From Entoloma clypeatum (taxonomy: Eukaryota; Basidiomycota; Agaricomycetes; Agaricales; Entolomataceae): a stretch of DNA of 64,000 nt. The stretch spans positions 5,022,001 through 5,086,000 of the forward strand of contig OY751488.1 of the NCBI GenBank assembly GCA_963565915.1, read 5' to 3'. The notes below the pieces were generated by a model, which saw only the letters and a list, made by a program, of their open reading frames with translations, did no database searches and had not been told where the DNA came from. The translations under genes and the position numbers were made by a program. Positions 1 to 11,604 of this stretch are shown here, in pieces (the first letter of the stretch is position 1; each line of letters begins with the position of its first letter).

Positions 1-99
1 AGTATAGTAGAACTATCTAATGTAGTCTAGTAAATAGAATAGAACTACTAATTCAAATAAGTATATGGAAACTAACTGTCCACGGACGCTGCTACTGCA

Positions 100-660
100 T
101 TGCTGATGTTGGTTCATGATGCACCGCCCACAAGGCAGATCATATCTGCCGATGAATTCAAGCCCCCCTCCCCACCCGACGCTGTGGTTACATCGTCGCT
201 TCACGATCACATGCACACAAGGTGGATCGAATGTCAAGTGCCCCTCAGGAATCTTGGCAACAGGTGCGTTCACTGTCCATTCATCATTTGATAGGTCAGT
301 AACTTAAAGCCCAGGTCACTTAATCCACACAGATCATATCTGCTGATGAAATAAATCCCCCACCCGACGCTCCATGATCACACGCACACGCGGCGGATCG
401 AACATTGAGAGCTGCCCTTCGTGAATCTTGGCAACAGGTTGCGTGGCCACTCACTCTTCACCGTCCATTCATCATATTAATGGATTTGATAGGTCAATGA
501 TCGCCGCAATCCCCCACACGGTGCTGCTGTTACATCGCCGCTCCATGATCACATGCACATGACGCAGATCGAACATCGGGAGCTGCTCTTCGCGAATCTT
601 GGCATCGACCATTCATCATATTAATGGATTTGACTGCCGCAATCTTGGCAACAGGTGCGT
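100..660. repeat. Degenerate tandem repeat, about 200-bp unit, three copies
   Basis: Three diverged copies share ordered blocks: a GATCATATCTGC block (near 138 and 333), a CACCCGACGCT block (near 174 and 361), a CATGATCACATGCACA-like block (near 203, 372 and 543), and an AATCTTGGCAACAGGT block (near 250, 423 and 640). The third copy is the most eroded. No coding frame is conserved between copies, so the short ORFs here are chance. Seen directly; origin unknown. Confidence 0.6.
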
Positions 661-1473
661 GATGTGTATTTACACGAGCCTAACGTGTGTACATCAGGCC
701 AATGCACGTGTGAATGAGGAGCGAATGAAGGCAGCTGCCCATGAGCAATTCACCACCGGCATCGACGCCGTCCAGTTGGCCTCTTCGCGAGCATCTAGGA
801 GAGCTGTCTTCACTCTGACCGCCGAGGCGCCGGAAAGCAGTGAAGGCGAGGTTGAGCACCAGTACCTCGGCAGCGATCCAACCACTGGTACGATCACCGC
901 CTCTGCCCATATCCATTGATGAACTGGGGAACCAGGTTGCTGTTTGAATAAACAGCGGCCACGCGACTCCGGACCTTTCCCTACACCTCTCACCTCCACA
1001 AGGCCCTAGATTTAATTGTAAGTACGACTTCTGACCCCTGATTCCGTTGTTTGAGTCCTGTGGTGTATCAACAACTGGACACCCCAACACGTGATTTTTT
1101 CTTCTTGCTCTCACACCACCACCTACTGACCTCCTCATCCTCAGTAAGTTCTGTAAGATAGGTTTTATTAGTACATGTAATTAGTAAATCATAAGCCCTG
1201 ATGAGTACTTGAATTGAAGCAGGGGCAAAGATAAAGCCCCACCCATCAGCGGCACGTCCTGCATGGGCAAATTGACATGTAGCATATGATACATGCACAC
1301 CAGATTCATGGACTCCTCGCTCTGAAGGAGTGATGCAAGGGAACCGGGGGCCCGTGGAGCGAGGGCTGTTCTTTGTTTTCTACAATTTAAACATCAACCG
1401 TACCATGAAAGCTAATTATCATGTCCTGTAGGTCATCAATTGAACCCACCAACAGGATGAGTCGTCGCTGGGT
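661..1473. other. Stretch with no supportable gene
   Basis: Several open frames up to about 150 codons exist on both strands, but they overlap each other, show no domain I recognise and have no plausible splice pattern. I see no RNA gene and no terminal repeats. Confidence 0.4.
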
Positions 1474-2915
1474 ATGTCTGTCTTCTTGATCATGCAACAT
1501 GCGGGGGGCTTACAGTCCGTTAAACAGATCACAGAAGCTCATAATCCCTTCATGGATCTCGAGGCTCAAGTTGATGATGCTGATGATAATGATGATGATG
1601 ATGATGAGGAGGAGGAGGAGGAGGAGGATGGTAAGCAACCCATCCTCTTATTTTGATCCACTTCTGAGGTAGCTCTATGTTTTATCAATGACCAGGAGGA
1701 TAATCACCCTGAGGGTATTCGGCGGTGGAACAATTACCAGGCCGGCGGACTGGACGAGCCACAGGATGAGCCGGAGGATGATATTGATTGGGACACGGTC
1801 CACAAACGCGCACCACCAGGGCGTGGTGCCAATGCCCCACGACCGCATACGACGACAAGGCATCTGGCGGAATTTTACCACACAATCTACTGTGTCAACC
1901 TCAAACGTCAGACAAACCTATTTGGCAGCTCCAATGCTGGGTAAGTCTCCATTCATCTCGTTTGTGGTAAGTCTCAAGGATATTCCAGCCTGGATTTGAA
2001 GAAGAAGTTGTCTACACGCTCTTCCAGCTAGTCAAGGACAGGGCGATGCCAGACGTTCTATCAGCGGCCTATACCCATGGACCTCTCTGAGGGTCAGTTT
2101 TCATCGAGGCCGACATGAACCCAAACCTCCGTAGCTTCCTGTGCCGCATCCCCAGGGTCATGAAGAGAGGAAACCTGTTGGTTTCACAAGACCAGCTAGC
2201 AACACCTATCGTCAAGTTCGTTCCACTGGAAGATCAACCAGCGACACTCCGTCTTCCTCAGGATCGGGAACTAAGGCTCAGGATCGGACAGTGGGTGTGG
2301 GTCTTAAGAGGTGCCTACAAAGGTGACCTTGGGTACGTCAACAAGTCAATGCCATGGGGTGGCGTACAACTCCTCCTGGTGTCTCGCCTCCAGCTTTCGA
2401 CCCCTCTCTCATCAAGAAAACGGGGCAAGCAGCCATGCTCCACTCCTCCTCCTCCCCAGGCTCTTTTCAATCCCTCCATCATTGAAAAGATATTCAGCAT
2501 CCCACCAACTCCGAAAGGGAATGATACTTTCTTTTTCGATGGGTGCACTTTCGAACACGGCCTGCTGATAAAAGACTTCAACGTGTATTCCATGTCGTCT
2601 GAGGCTGTCTCCATCTCCACTGAATTGCATGCCATTTTCCTCCTCAGCCCGCACCCAGGGATCCAACGCCTGATGGGCGAGGAGTTTTCCACCCCGCTTG
2701 AATGGGTGTTCTTTCCTGGAGAGTCGGTCAAAATTGTTGAAGGTTCGCACAACGGGGAATTCAGCCAGGTCAAACTTGCTCAACCAGACTTTGTTGAGGT
2801 CGAAGTCGCTGAAATGGGGGGTGAGGTTTTGAAACTTCCATGGTACCACGTCTGCAAATCCATCAGTATTGGCGATTTCGTCAGAGTTGTCGGAGGTGTG
2901 CCAGAATTGCCATGA
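1474..2915 (+). pseudogene. Decayed KOW/Spt5-like gene
   Basis: Related agaricomycete proteins combine an acidic N-terminus, an NGN-like segment and KOW motifs, as in the elongation factor Spt5. Seen here: an acidic exon ending near 1630 (D/E run), a short intron ending at 1672 or 1695, an exon to 1940, and a GTAAGT...CCAG intron at 1941-1988. The NGN-like piece follows at about 1989-2200. The KOW piece (GQWVWVLRGAYKGDLGYV) lies near 2287-2350, and a C-terminal region with EWVFFPGESVKIVEG and SISIGDFVRVVGG ends at 2915. An in-frame TGA at 2088 stands where relatives have Arg (probable CGA to TGA), and the frame changes in the 1850-1920 exon, so I call it a pseudogene. The family match is from memory. 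It is unclear whether this is a host paralogue or transposon-borne. Confidence 0.6.
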
Positions 2916-2967
2916 ATATCCTAGATCAGACCGGAATCACATCACAATCTAATACTGCCTTCCACAG

Positions 2968-4270
2968 GGTGGTCACTGGACTGTTGATAATGTATCAGTA
3001 AATGACACTTTCACGCGAGCCCTCGAGGACTTGCACAATGACCGCGGTATCAAGTTTGATGCAGAGGACCGACACATCATGTGTTTCCCGCACATTATCA
3101 ACATCACAACTGGACATGTTGTCAATGACTCGACTAACATGGTGTATTCAGATGACCCAGATGATTTTGATCATACTCCTGAGTTGCCAGACAGAAGTTG
3201 CGACGCCGTTGCTGCCTGCCGCAACACTGTACGTGCCATCTGGGCTTTGGGACAGCAAATTGAGTGCTTTGAAAATACAATCACGCTTGGCAATCAGGAG
3301 CACTGGTGGGGCCTTGATAGCAAAGGAAAAAGCAAGTATATCAAGATTCTCCAACTCCTCCTCAATGTCCATTCCTGTTGGGACTCAATATATTCCATGG
3401 TCGTTAGATGTCTCTATTTGCAGCAGGAAAGCTTCTTGTCATTTCACATCTTTGCCCTTCTCATGTCGACCTTCAGCCCATTGAAACCTTTCTAACCAAT
3501 CCCCTCAATAAAGATATTGTTCACCTCAAATTGACTGAGCGAGAGTGGGAGAATCTGGAAGACTTTGCCTCAGTCCTCATGGTAAGGTTTCGCCATCATT
3601 AATTACTACATATCTTGTCTCATTTAAATAGATTCCACATGTTGTGCAGCAAAACATGTGCATGGAAAAGCTGCCAACACTCTTGTCAAGTATATCCAAC
3701 TTCAAAATGTTTATGATGGCATGGGAGACACTTGGTGAACGCCACCCACATCTCAAGAAATATACCGATACTGGGTTGAAATGGGCAATGAAATATTATC
3801 GGTGTATGGATCAAAGCAAGGCATATGTGATCGCAATGTGTTAGTATTTTTTCCCCTTTTGATCATTCTTCAGGCTGACTGTGTGATTGATCCTCAATCT
3901 GAATTTTTGGGATGTAAGTGCCTTTCTGATCAAAACTTGCACCATACTAACTACTGCATCCAGATGGATGGAAAGCAAGACCCATGCCAATACCCCATGT
4001 TGTATACTATGGCCCTTGACTACCTTCCAATCCAGACATCTGCCGTTCCTTGTGAGCACATATTTTCATCAGTTAGTGAGACAGACAAGAACCATCACAA
4101 CCACATCCATTGAAGTCTTATGGAGGCCCTTCAAATCCTCAAGTTTTTGTTGAAGCGGCAGAGGTTGGATTTTACACAGGGGTTAGAAATGCCGGAGGGT
4201 GACATGTTATTGTCACTGAGAGACACTCATGATCATCTCGCATTGATTGAGTCAAGGCATGGTGGGTGAC
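2968..4270 (+). pseudogene. hAT transposase remnant (C-terminal two thirds)
   Basis: hAT transposases cut and paste DNA and end in a dimerisation domain. After an acceptor-like CACAG at 2962-2967 the frame reads GGHWTVDNVSVND, the usual hAT segment around a catalytic Asp, then HIMCFPHIINI (near 3070). Later pieces are NVHSCWDSIYSM (near 3365), QPIETFLTNPLNKDIVHLKL (3475-3535), and, after an intron-like gap at 3581-3630, LPTLLSSISNFKMFMMAWE. The dimerisation domain is YTMALDYLPIQTSAVPCEHI (near 4000-4065) followed by LMEALQILKFLLKRQRLDF. A stop (4111-4113) and frame changes interrupt it. The N-terminal zinc-finger half is absent: the preceding sequence is the KOW pseudogene. Family assignment is good; exon ends are approximate. 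Confidence 0.75.
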
Positions 4271-4558
4271 GAACTTGGACAAATCCTGATGATGGGCAAA
4301 ATGATTTTGTATCTCATATGATAGGATGAATGATACTTTAAAATAAATGGTGGTCTTTTTTTTGTGTTTTCGGTATCAACCGGGCCTGCGTTACGTGCTA
4401 TTCTACTCAAAATAAGCAATGAAAATGTCTGGTGTTATGTGTTACAGTTGCCACCATTCATTTCGCCACTTTCTATGCACTTGAAGGAAATAATGAGCCT
4501 AATAATTCAAGATGAAATGATATATAAATAAATATATTAATATTCATATATAATGACA
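4271..4558. other. AT-rich stretch without gene
   Basis: AT-rich sequence between the transposase remnant and the inverted-repeat element. It may be the 3' untranslated or terminal region of the old hAT copy, but I see no matching terminal repeat. Confidence 0.35.
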
Positions 4559-4566
4559 TGTAATGT

Positions 4567-4943
4567 CACAGTGGGACCGGACCAATGTACACCTCAAAAA
4601 CATTGTAAACAAATAACAATCTAATATAGAATTTATTTGCTGACCACATTGTGGGAACACAAGTAAAATCCATTTTTAATAATTATTTAATGTGCTCTGC
4701 ATGTTTCCACTGAGCAAATGCAAAAGAAAATGCAAAATGTGATTGTGATGTGGCCCCAATATTTCCTTCTCTCAAATGGAGATCCCATTCAAAAATCAAA
4801 CCACTTGTTTATCCTTTATGAGAACTGAGTTTGATCCCAGCTTACATAGCAGGAACATGCTGAACAAATTGTTTATTTGATCCTTATATTCTACCCTCGT
4901 GCACAAAATTCCCATTGACAAAGAACATTTTAAAAGAAATCAC
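4567..4943 (+). repeat. Left long inverted repeat arm
   Basis: Pairs base for base with 11760-12136 on the opposite strand from CACAGTGGGACCGG inward to AAAAGAAATCAC. The most diverged patch is around 4845-4870. Confidence 0.85.
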
Positions 4944-5083
4944 GGTGAAGTCATCATGAGATTGGCAATCACACCATTTGTATATTTTTAATCTTCTTCT
5001 TTGTTTGAGGAAACATTTTAAAGACTACAAAGGATGTGATGGGTACATTTTAAACATATCGGCAGTGTGGTTGTCAATCACAT

Positions 5084-5096
5084 CATGGACTCAGTG
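5084..5096. repeat. LINE target-site duplication, left copy
   Basis: CATGGACTCAGTG (13 bp) is repeated exactly at 11748-11760. It lies next to the poly(T) (the LINE poly(A) tail read on the plus strand), as target-primed reverse transcription predicts. Confidence 0.85.
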
Positions 5097-5115
5097 TTTT
5101 TTTTTTTTTTTTTTT
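5097..5115 (-). other. LINE poly(A) tail
   Basis: Run of 19 T on the plus strand directly after the left target duplication; it marks the 3' end of the minus-strand LINE. Confidence 0.85.
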
Positions 5116-5117
5116 GG

Positions 5118-5763
5118 TCAACAATTTATATAGCGGTATACTAGGGGTACAGTCCACTTGACATAGAGTAAACTACATCGATCCGAGGATCTACGTACGC
5201 ATGAAGAACAAGCGGCGCAAAGCTCCATCAAGCTGATAAGTCCTCGCGCCAGGACGGGGGAGTCTGTTGTAAACAAATGTGTTAGTATGCGTGCCCGAAT
5301 ATTCAGCCGCGCGATACAGGAGCACTCCAACCTTGCAAGGTTGGCCGTTGACGGCACTGGGGGTGTCTGTGCCCTACCCACCAAAGAAGCGCCTGTGTGG
5401 TTCTTACCCTTCAATCGTGTTCGCTTGCCAGAGGGGGCTGCACCCCTTTGTACCCAGCGCGCTACCATGTGACTACCGCCAACGGTTGTGTTGGGCGTTG
5501 GACGATCCCTAAAGGCAAAGGCCCCTGGGTTGTCCATAATGAATTTCCCAAAGACGTCCCAGATGGGAGTGTTCCTTGAGAAGGTGGGCATGTCTGGGGG
5601 CCTGGTAGAATACGTGGGCGAAGTCCTCAACAGACCCTGATCCACAGTCGCATTGTTCAATTTTGTCACCAATATTGAACCTATGTCTATAGTGGCCAAT
5701 TGGAGTGTGACTGGTGAGGCTGCGAACCCATTTGTGCCGTGAGGGATTGGGAGTGGCCCACAT
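5118..5763 (-). pseudogene. LINE ORF2, C-terminal cysteine-rich tail
   Basis: Continuation of ORF2 after RNase H, in two overlapping frames. The first (5763-5509) holds WVRSLTSHTPIGHYRHRF and CDCGSGSVEDFAHVFYQAPRH, matching the Cys/His-rich end typical of LINE proteins. The second (5699-5118) carries the last residues to a stop just before the poly(A). The change of frame shows an indel or stop between them. No independent function is expected. Confidence 0.55.
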
Positions 5764-5803
5764 CCTTAAGCCATGTGCCGCCCTTGAGGTGGGACAGCTT
5801 CAT

Positions 5804-6712
5804 TCATTTGGCCCGAGCGTGGTCTTGGCGTCTGACGCACGACCTCGGGAATTGGTAGTGATGGTCAACATACTTGGGGGACTGGTACAGGTCGTTCCAA
5901 TCACCTAGCATGTCGTCCGTGAATTGTTTCGTGTTGAAATCGAGGGATCTGGAGGCCGACTCACCACACTCAATGTGTATTGAGGAGGCGAAGTCGTGCA
6001 CTGCACGATGGGGTTCGAAGCCATGGTCCGAGCAATCAGGGACATGGTGAAAGAAGACCTTGGATTTCAGACCTGGTTCCTCAAACCAAGGAACCAGGTT
6101 ACTGATGATAGCGAGCGCAGTTGCCTGCGAGGAGTGGAGGTCTGGGTCAGTGGCACGCCGGATGGCGTTGACCGAGTCGGTAAAAATGTGGATTTCTTCC
6201 AGTTTGGAGAGACCCCCTAGCAGACTGACCAGGTTGGAGAACCCGTGTCCTATTGCTAAGGTTTCAGTGTCGTCAGAGACTGCAAGGCCACCAGCCGCCC
6301 AGTCTTTGTTGATGGAGTACCCCATGTGCCAGGTTTCCCAAGCTGCAACAGCTTGATGGCCCGACACGAGGGAGGGAACAGCCGCGTCGGTGACAATGAC
6401 AGCGGATTTGTTAGAGCAGATGTTGGCATCGAACACCTTGTTAAGGGTGACGAGGCGTAACTTCCTGGCTTTGGCACGCTCCTTAGTGGTTTTGCCGCGG
6501 ATAAGAGTGATGTCATGGATGATGTGGTCAGGAAATCGGTCGAGGACGCGTTTTCCTGGCTCGTTGTTATTGTTGAAGGGTGATAGGGGAACAGTCATGT
6601 TTGCACGGTATGCCCAGATATCAACGAGGGGGGATTTAAGATTATACATAAATTCTGGGGAGTACCATGGTCGCTTTGAGGGATCTTCCTCATCGCAGAC
6701 CATGACGGTCAT
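5804..6712 (-). pseudogene. LINE ORF2, RNase H domain
   Basis: RNase H removes RNA from the RNA-DNA hybrid during retrotransposition. The 302-residue open piece contains AVIVTDAAVPSLVSG (first acidic strand) and EEIHIFTDSVNAIRRA (core strand with D), plus a later His/Asp region, in the usual order. A stop separates it from the reverse-transcriptase part; the linker between them (about 6713-7054) reads SCILPIALYGANLWNFDG, the usual LINE connection segment, with further stops. Confidence 0.75.
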
Positions 6713-7054
6713 GTGTCATAGTGCAAGAGAGTGCATACGGACATGGTTTCTGCAGGAGAGTTTCTTTAGGTGCAAGTGCACCGGAGGCAGACCGGCAAGG
6801 GATTCAACCGCCCCTGTGGGGGTGGTACGGAAGGCTCCCAGGATCCACAGGACTGCACACCGCTGGACTCTGGAGATAGATTTGATGACTCCCTTGTTAC
6901 AGGCACCATCAAAGTTCCATAGATTAGCACCATACAGGGCGATCGGTAAAATACACGATCAGTACAGGGTGCATTTGTGTTTGGGCGTGAGTCCTCGGAC
7001 TGAGTTTCCCAGAGATAATAAGGCTCCCGTTGCAGAGAAGGCCTTAGTGGCATA

Positions 7055-8194
7055 TCATTTTGTGTGCTCAGTGAAGAGTAACTTTTGATCGAAAAAGAAG
7101 CCCAGGTACCTCCAGAAGGTCTTGGGAACAAGAGGGGAGTCGGCGGTGAAGGGCACATATCCTAGGTCAACCGGGGGGTTATCGTCACCATTCTTCCTGG
7201 AGAAATGGAATGCCTCCGACTTGGAGTGCTCAAGGACGAGCCCTAGGGCTGTAGTCAACTCGAACAGACACTTGTATGCCTTTTTTAGTTTGGCGAGGTT
7301 TTCTTTCCATGTCTCAGACTGGACTATGATGGTCCTGTCATCCACGTAGGAAATGAGGCTAGCCTGTGATTGTTCGGCGTGGAACGTGTACATCAACAGG
7401 GCGAGATAGATGGATGATAGCACAGGGGAGAGGGCAGAGCCCTGTCCTACGCCAATGTCCACAGAGAAAAGGTCTGAGAGGTCATCCTCCCAGGCATATT
7501 GAGTCTGTCTTCCTATTAAATAGTTGGAGAAGAAATCCACGACAGCGTCGGGGAATCCCATTCTATCTAATATGAGCGAGATAACTGAGTGGTTGAGAGA
7601 GGGAAAGTACTGTGCCAAGTCAATGGCGACAACACTTGTCTTGAGTTTCCTTGACCACCCCGCATGAATGAGGTGGGTGAGGAATTGTCTGGCGTCTTCA
7701 GTGGAGTTCTGTCGAACCCCTCTGAATTGACCTGGGTGTAGCAGACTGTAGCAGGCGAGTTCCCACTGTAGTCTGTTTGCGATGGCTTTCTCAAATAGTT
7801 TTCCCAGGGTGTTTAGGAGCACGATGGGACGAAACGCTTTGGGAACGTCATACGCCGGCTTATTCGGTTTAGGAATAATGACGGTTGTTGAGATTTTGAA
7901 TGCGTCGGGCCAGAACCCTGCCGAGAGGCAGGCATTCAGGATCCAGATGAACAACTTCAAGATATGCTCATGTGCAATCAGGCACTTGAGGTGGGACCAC
8001 ATAAAATGATCAGGGCCAGGGGCAGACCAGCTGGAACAGCCGGCCAGGGCCTGGAGGACCTCTTGCAATGAGAATGGAATCCAAGCCCTTTTGGGCTGAG
8101 TTTCGAGGGCGTTGCACAGCCTGTCAGGGTCGACAGTGCGCGCTTCAGCAGACTGAAAAGACTTATGAAACACCTCACAAGTCTCGGTGGTCAT
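7055..8194 (-). pseudogene. LINE ORF2, reverse transcriptase domain
   Basis: Reverse transcriptase of the LINE. The 379-residue open frame shows the ordered motifs of the family: SSWSAPGPDHFMWSHLK, FRPIVLLNTLGKLFEKAIAN, SVVAIDLAQYFPSLNHS (catalytic D), GVGQGSALSPVLSSIYLA, and the active-site box SYVDDRTIIVQS. A following FWRYLGFFFDQKLLF is the usual thumb-proximal motif. It is the best-preserved part of ORF2, but it is cut off from the endonuclease upstream and RNase H downstream by frame changes. Confidence 0.85.
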
Positions 8195-8242
8195 GGAGCA
8201 GGTCTCGCCTTCGAAAATAATAGCTTCCGGAGAGGCATTCTT

Positions 8243-9341
8243 TCATGGGCTGACCCAGGAAGTAAGGTCCCAGGGACGCTTGTTTTTGTTGGAGACTTTG
8301 TCGATTTTCTTGTCAAAGAAGTTCCGTTTGGCGGTGCAAATGATTTTGTGCATATTGTGCCAGTCTTGGTCTGTCTTACCTGAGTTGGAATAGGTGTGCC
8401 ACCCGGCCTTGCAGTCCTTATCCCACCAGCCCTTTGACCGGAACGAGTCCCGGGGAGAGCGAGAGAATTCGGTCCACTCGGCCAGGATGAGCTCCTGGAT
8501 CTTCTGGGTAATAATAGTGATGTCCTCCCTAGAGGCCGTAGCTGGGATAGGGATGGAGGCAATGGATTCCGTGAGTGCAGACAAGAAATAAGTTTCCTTT
8601 TCCAAGTCTGGTACTATATGGTAGTGTTCCTTCGTGTTAATGAGGGGGGATCTGAGGAGGGTGATGATCGAGCGGTGGTCCGACTCGTCTGGGCTCCCAA
8701 GTTTAATGATCGAGTCTTTGTCCATGTTAGGGAGGAAGACCAGATCAATGATGGATGGGGCATTGTTATTCTTAGGGAAGTGGGTGAACCCAGTCCTATG
8801 ATGAACAAGACCATGAGCAAATGCGAAGTCTGAGTGGAGAGACGCATTATGGTTGTGGCGCAGCACTTCGGGGTCCCATAACAGCGAGGGGCAATTAAAA
8901 TCACCGCCTATGTACCGAATGGGAGGAAGGGATGTTCCAAGAGTGGCAAGGATGTGTATGGCAGTGCCCTGCGTATCTGAGTAGGCATTAATTAGGTTGA
9001 TCTGGCCCTCAGGAACAGACAACAAAAGTAGGTTGACATCTCAATGACGGATGATGTCTGATTGAAGTTTAGGTTTCATGGCAGTGCACCGCCTATGTAT
9101 GTAAACAATGGTGCGGGGTCAAAGATCCTCATCTAGATTGGATGGGTCGAGGACAGGATCCGAGTGGTGGAGGCACATCCAGTCAGGGTGGTTCGGCGGA
9201 CCCACAAGGGGCTCACCGTCTTTACTCATCATGGAGGCGACATGTCTTATGGTAGCCCAGGGGGGCTCTTGCACGAAGATGATGTTGAGGTTATCTTTTT
9301 GTTGCTCTAACATCGTTGACAGGAGAACACTCTTTCAGTAA
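8243..9341 (-). pseudogene. LINE ORF2, endonuclease domain
   Basis: An apurinic-like endonuclease nicks the target to prime reverse transcription. Pieces: NLNIIFVQEPPW (near 9290, metal-binding E), then after a stop near 9120 the second frame (9025-8243) with INLINAYSDTQG, RYIGGDFNCPSLLWD (catalytic D/N), IIDLVFLPNMDKDSI and SPDESDHRSIITLL (SDH motif). At least two stops (near 9118 and 9040) break the domain. The order and motifs leave little doubt about the family. Confidence 0.8.
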
Positions 9342-9390
9342 ACGTTCTGGGAGCGGATACACAAACCCTTATATTTATTCATAGTTGTAC

Positions 9391-11604
9391 CTAACATACA
9401 GCTACGTCTGATTGAATGCGGTGATTGTCTCGGTCAGCTAGATGAGGACTGGGATTAGATTCAAAGAAGTGGGTGAAGTCTGCACTTACATTTGCTTCTT
9501 GATAACGGCGCCAGATCCAATCAGGGTTGAACCGGCTTTTCCAGTATTTGCATACATGATCATCTGTGCGGTGGCTACCTTTGCAGTTGATGCAGCATCC
9601 TGCATGCTTGCAGTCTACACCATCGGGGGTGGGGAGGACTGGGGGGTTTGCCTTGGTGTTCCTGCAACAGCAGGAGGCGAGGGCGTGGTGGAATTCGACG
9701 GTGTGGGGTTCACCGCAAATGGGGCAGAGTTTGCTCTTGAGCGGGCAGATCCGTGCGTTGGACGGATGACCAAATCGCCAGCAGCGGTTGCATTGAGGCA
9801 CTCCAACGTGCTTCTCAGCGGGGTTCAGGACGAGTTGGTAAGGTCCATACATGAAGACCTTTCCGGCGAGGTTCTTGAGAACAAGACCCCCACGGGAGTC
9901 TTCAATGTCGAACCAGATGGTCCCGGTGCTAGACAACGGGGAGTTTCTGGTGAGGCAAGGCTTCGAGTTCTCATAGTAAGAGAAGTCGCGAGCAAAGGGG
10001 GCAGATGACATGATGTCGGCGACCTGGCTCTCCAAAAGGGGAACGAGGCAGCCGAATTTTGGGTCGTGTTGCAGGGTGAGTCCGTAGTATGGGAAGTCGC
10101 AGATTTTGAGACTCAATTTGGAGGTGGGGACCTCCATGCAAAGCTCAGTGTCGGGGGCTGAACGAGCGCTGGCAGCCAGCCGGGTTTTGAAAAGGCTTTG
10201 GAAAATCTTGAGGTCATCCTCGTTGGGGACTCCATCGGTCGTCAGGGAGAGACCCCCCCGGTTTGACTCAACAGAAGTGACGCAGATCGTCCTCTTTGCG
10301 TTGCCCAGATGACCATTGATCTGGGTGAAGATGGTCTCCACCGCCCAAGGAAAGGGGGGGGAGGTGTAAATGGAGACGGACTTGCAAGACTGTCCTGACG
10401 TGGTGAAACACTTCTGCTTCTTTCGGCGGGCCTGGGAAGCAGAGGGCGAGGTGGGCCTGATGGCAGCTGTGGCTTGCTGTAGGGCAATGGTGGTGGTGGC
10501 CAGAAAGGTTTTGGCCATGGCGACCAGTGTTTCCTGTTGCGACTCAGGAGCGGATTTGCATTTTTTAGATGCAGTGGTCCAGGGTTGGGCTGCAGCTACG
10601 ATGGCAGGCGGGGGAGCCCACGCTGAGCCTGCAAGGCCGGAAGGTTGTCGCTTCGCCGGGGGCGGAGGGACGGGGCGAGATAAGAGCTTGGCGGCCTTCT
10701 CATGAGCGAGGCGGCCAGACACTCCGGCTGATGCAGACATGCGGGGTGTGGGTTTGGCTGTCTTCTTAAAGGAAGGTAGCTTGTTAGGGGGCGGCAGAGG
10801 TTTGGGATCCTTCGCCGCTATGATGTTTTCAGGAGCTGATGTGAACACCAACACCCCAGGGATCTTGACGAGGCGATCGAATAAGATGCCCAGTCCAGTG
10901 AGACGTATGCCGGAGGGGTCATCCCCTGCAGCATACTCAGTGAGCGCTCCAACATCCACGAGAGTGTGGATGAGGGAGGCTGTAGCGGTGCAGAGCTGGT
11001 CTGCAGTGGTTTGGTCAACAGACCAGTGTTGGGAGGCGGTCCAGGTGACCAGATCCCTTACAAAGGCAATGGAAGCGAGGGCGGCATTGAAGTCGGACGA
11101 CAACGTGTCCGCGGTGCCTTGCAACATGCAGGGGCCTGCAAGTTCACTGTTGTAGCCTAGAGTTCCCGGCATGCTGGGGGTGTTGACGGTCATTGCAGAG
11201 TCTGCTGGGGCGGTCTCCACAGGGTCATTGGTGCGAGCGGCAGGGGCAGGGGAGGGGGGGCGATCCGAGCTGTCAGAGTCGTCTGAGGTGGGGGATGGAG
11301 GGCGAGGGGTGACAGACCCAGCGGATCCCATGGAGATGTTGCTGTCCTGAGGTGAGGGAGGACAAGTGGAAGGCGTCTTTTTCTTGTATCGGCCACCTGG
11401 GGGGCCGACAGGAGCAAGGGCGGATGGCGGTGCAGCAGCGGCCATGGCGGCTACTGTGGATGCGGTGGAGTATGGACCTGTTGTGGCAGAGGCTCCCACA
11501 GGGATAGTGGGGGCTGCAGACCAGTCAGATTTCTGAGATGTGGAAGGAAATCTAGGGTTGTCGGGGGGGATCGCAGCCGATCTGGGGATTGGTTTTGGAG
11601 CCAT
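9391..11604 (-). CDS. LINE ORF1 (gag-like, zinc knuckles), intact frame
   Basis: A 737-residue open frame, the first of the LINE. The N-terminal third is Pro/Ala/Ser rich and low complexity. The C-terminal part has three Cys/His clusters: CNRCWRFGHPSNARIC, CPICGEPHTVEFHH and CINCKGSHRTDDHVCKYWK. ORF1 proteins of this kind bind the LINE RNA and package it with ORF2. The ATG at 11602-11604 follows about 140 bp of leader, suggesting the natural start. It stays open although ORF2 is broken, so loss of the element is probably not ancient. Expression is unknown. Confidence 0.8.
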   Translation of the reverse strand: MAPKPIPRSAAIPPDNPRFPSTSQKSDWSAAPTIPVGASATTGPYSTASTVAAMAAAAPPSALAPVGPPGGRYKKKTPSTCPPSPQDSNISMGSAGSVTPRPPSPTSDDSDSSDRPPSPAPAARTNDPVETAPADSAMTVNTPSMPGTLGYNSELAGPCMLQGTADTLSSDFNAALASIAFVRDLVTWTASQHWSVDQTTADQLCTATASLIHTLVDVGALTEYAAGDDPSGIRLTGLGILFDRLVKIPGVLVFTSAPENIIAAKDPKPLPPPNKLPSFKKTAKPTPRMSASAGVSGRLAHEKAAKLLSRPVPPPPAKRQPSGLAGSAWAPPPAIVAAAQPWTTASKKCKSAPESQQETLVAMAKTFLATTTIALQQATAAIRPTSPSASQARRKKQKCFTTSGQSCKSVSIYTSPPFPWAVETIFTQINGHLGNAKRTICVTSVESNRGGLSLTTDGVPNEDDLKIFQSLFKTRLAASARSAPDTELCMEVPTSKLSLKICDFPYYGLTLQHDPKFGCLVPLLESQVADIMSSAPFARDFSYYENSKPCLTRNSPLSSTGTIWFDIEDSRGGLVLKNLAGKVFMYGPYQLVLNPAEKHVGVPQCNRCWRFGHPSNARICPLKSKLCPICGEPHTVEFHHALASCCCRNTKANPPVLPTPDGVDCKHAGCCINCKGSHRTDDHVCKYWKSRFNPDWIWRRYQEANVSADFTHFFESNPSPHLADRDNHRIQSDVAVC

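Noticed and set aside
599..1298. Overlapping open frames on both strands
   Set aside because: They overlap, lack recognisable domains and show no splice logic; better explained as chance.
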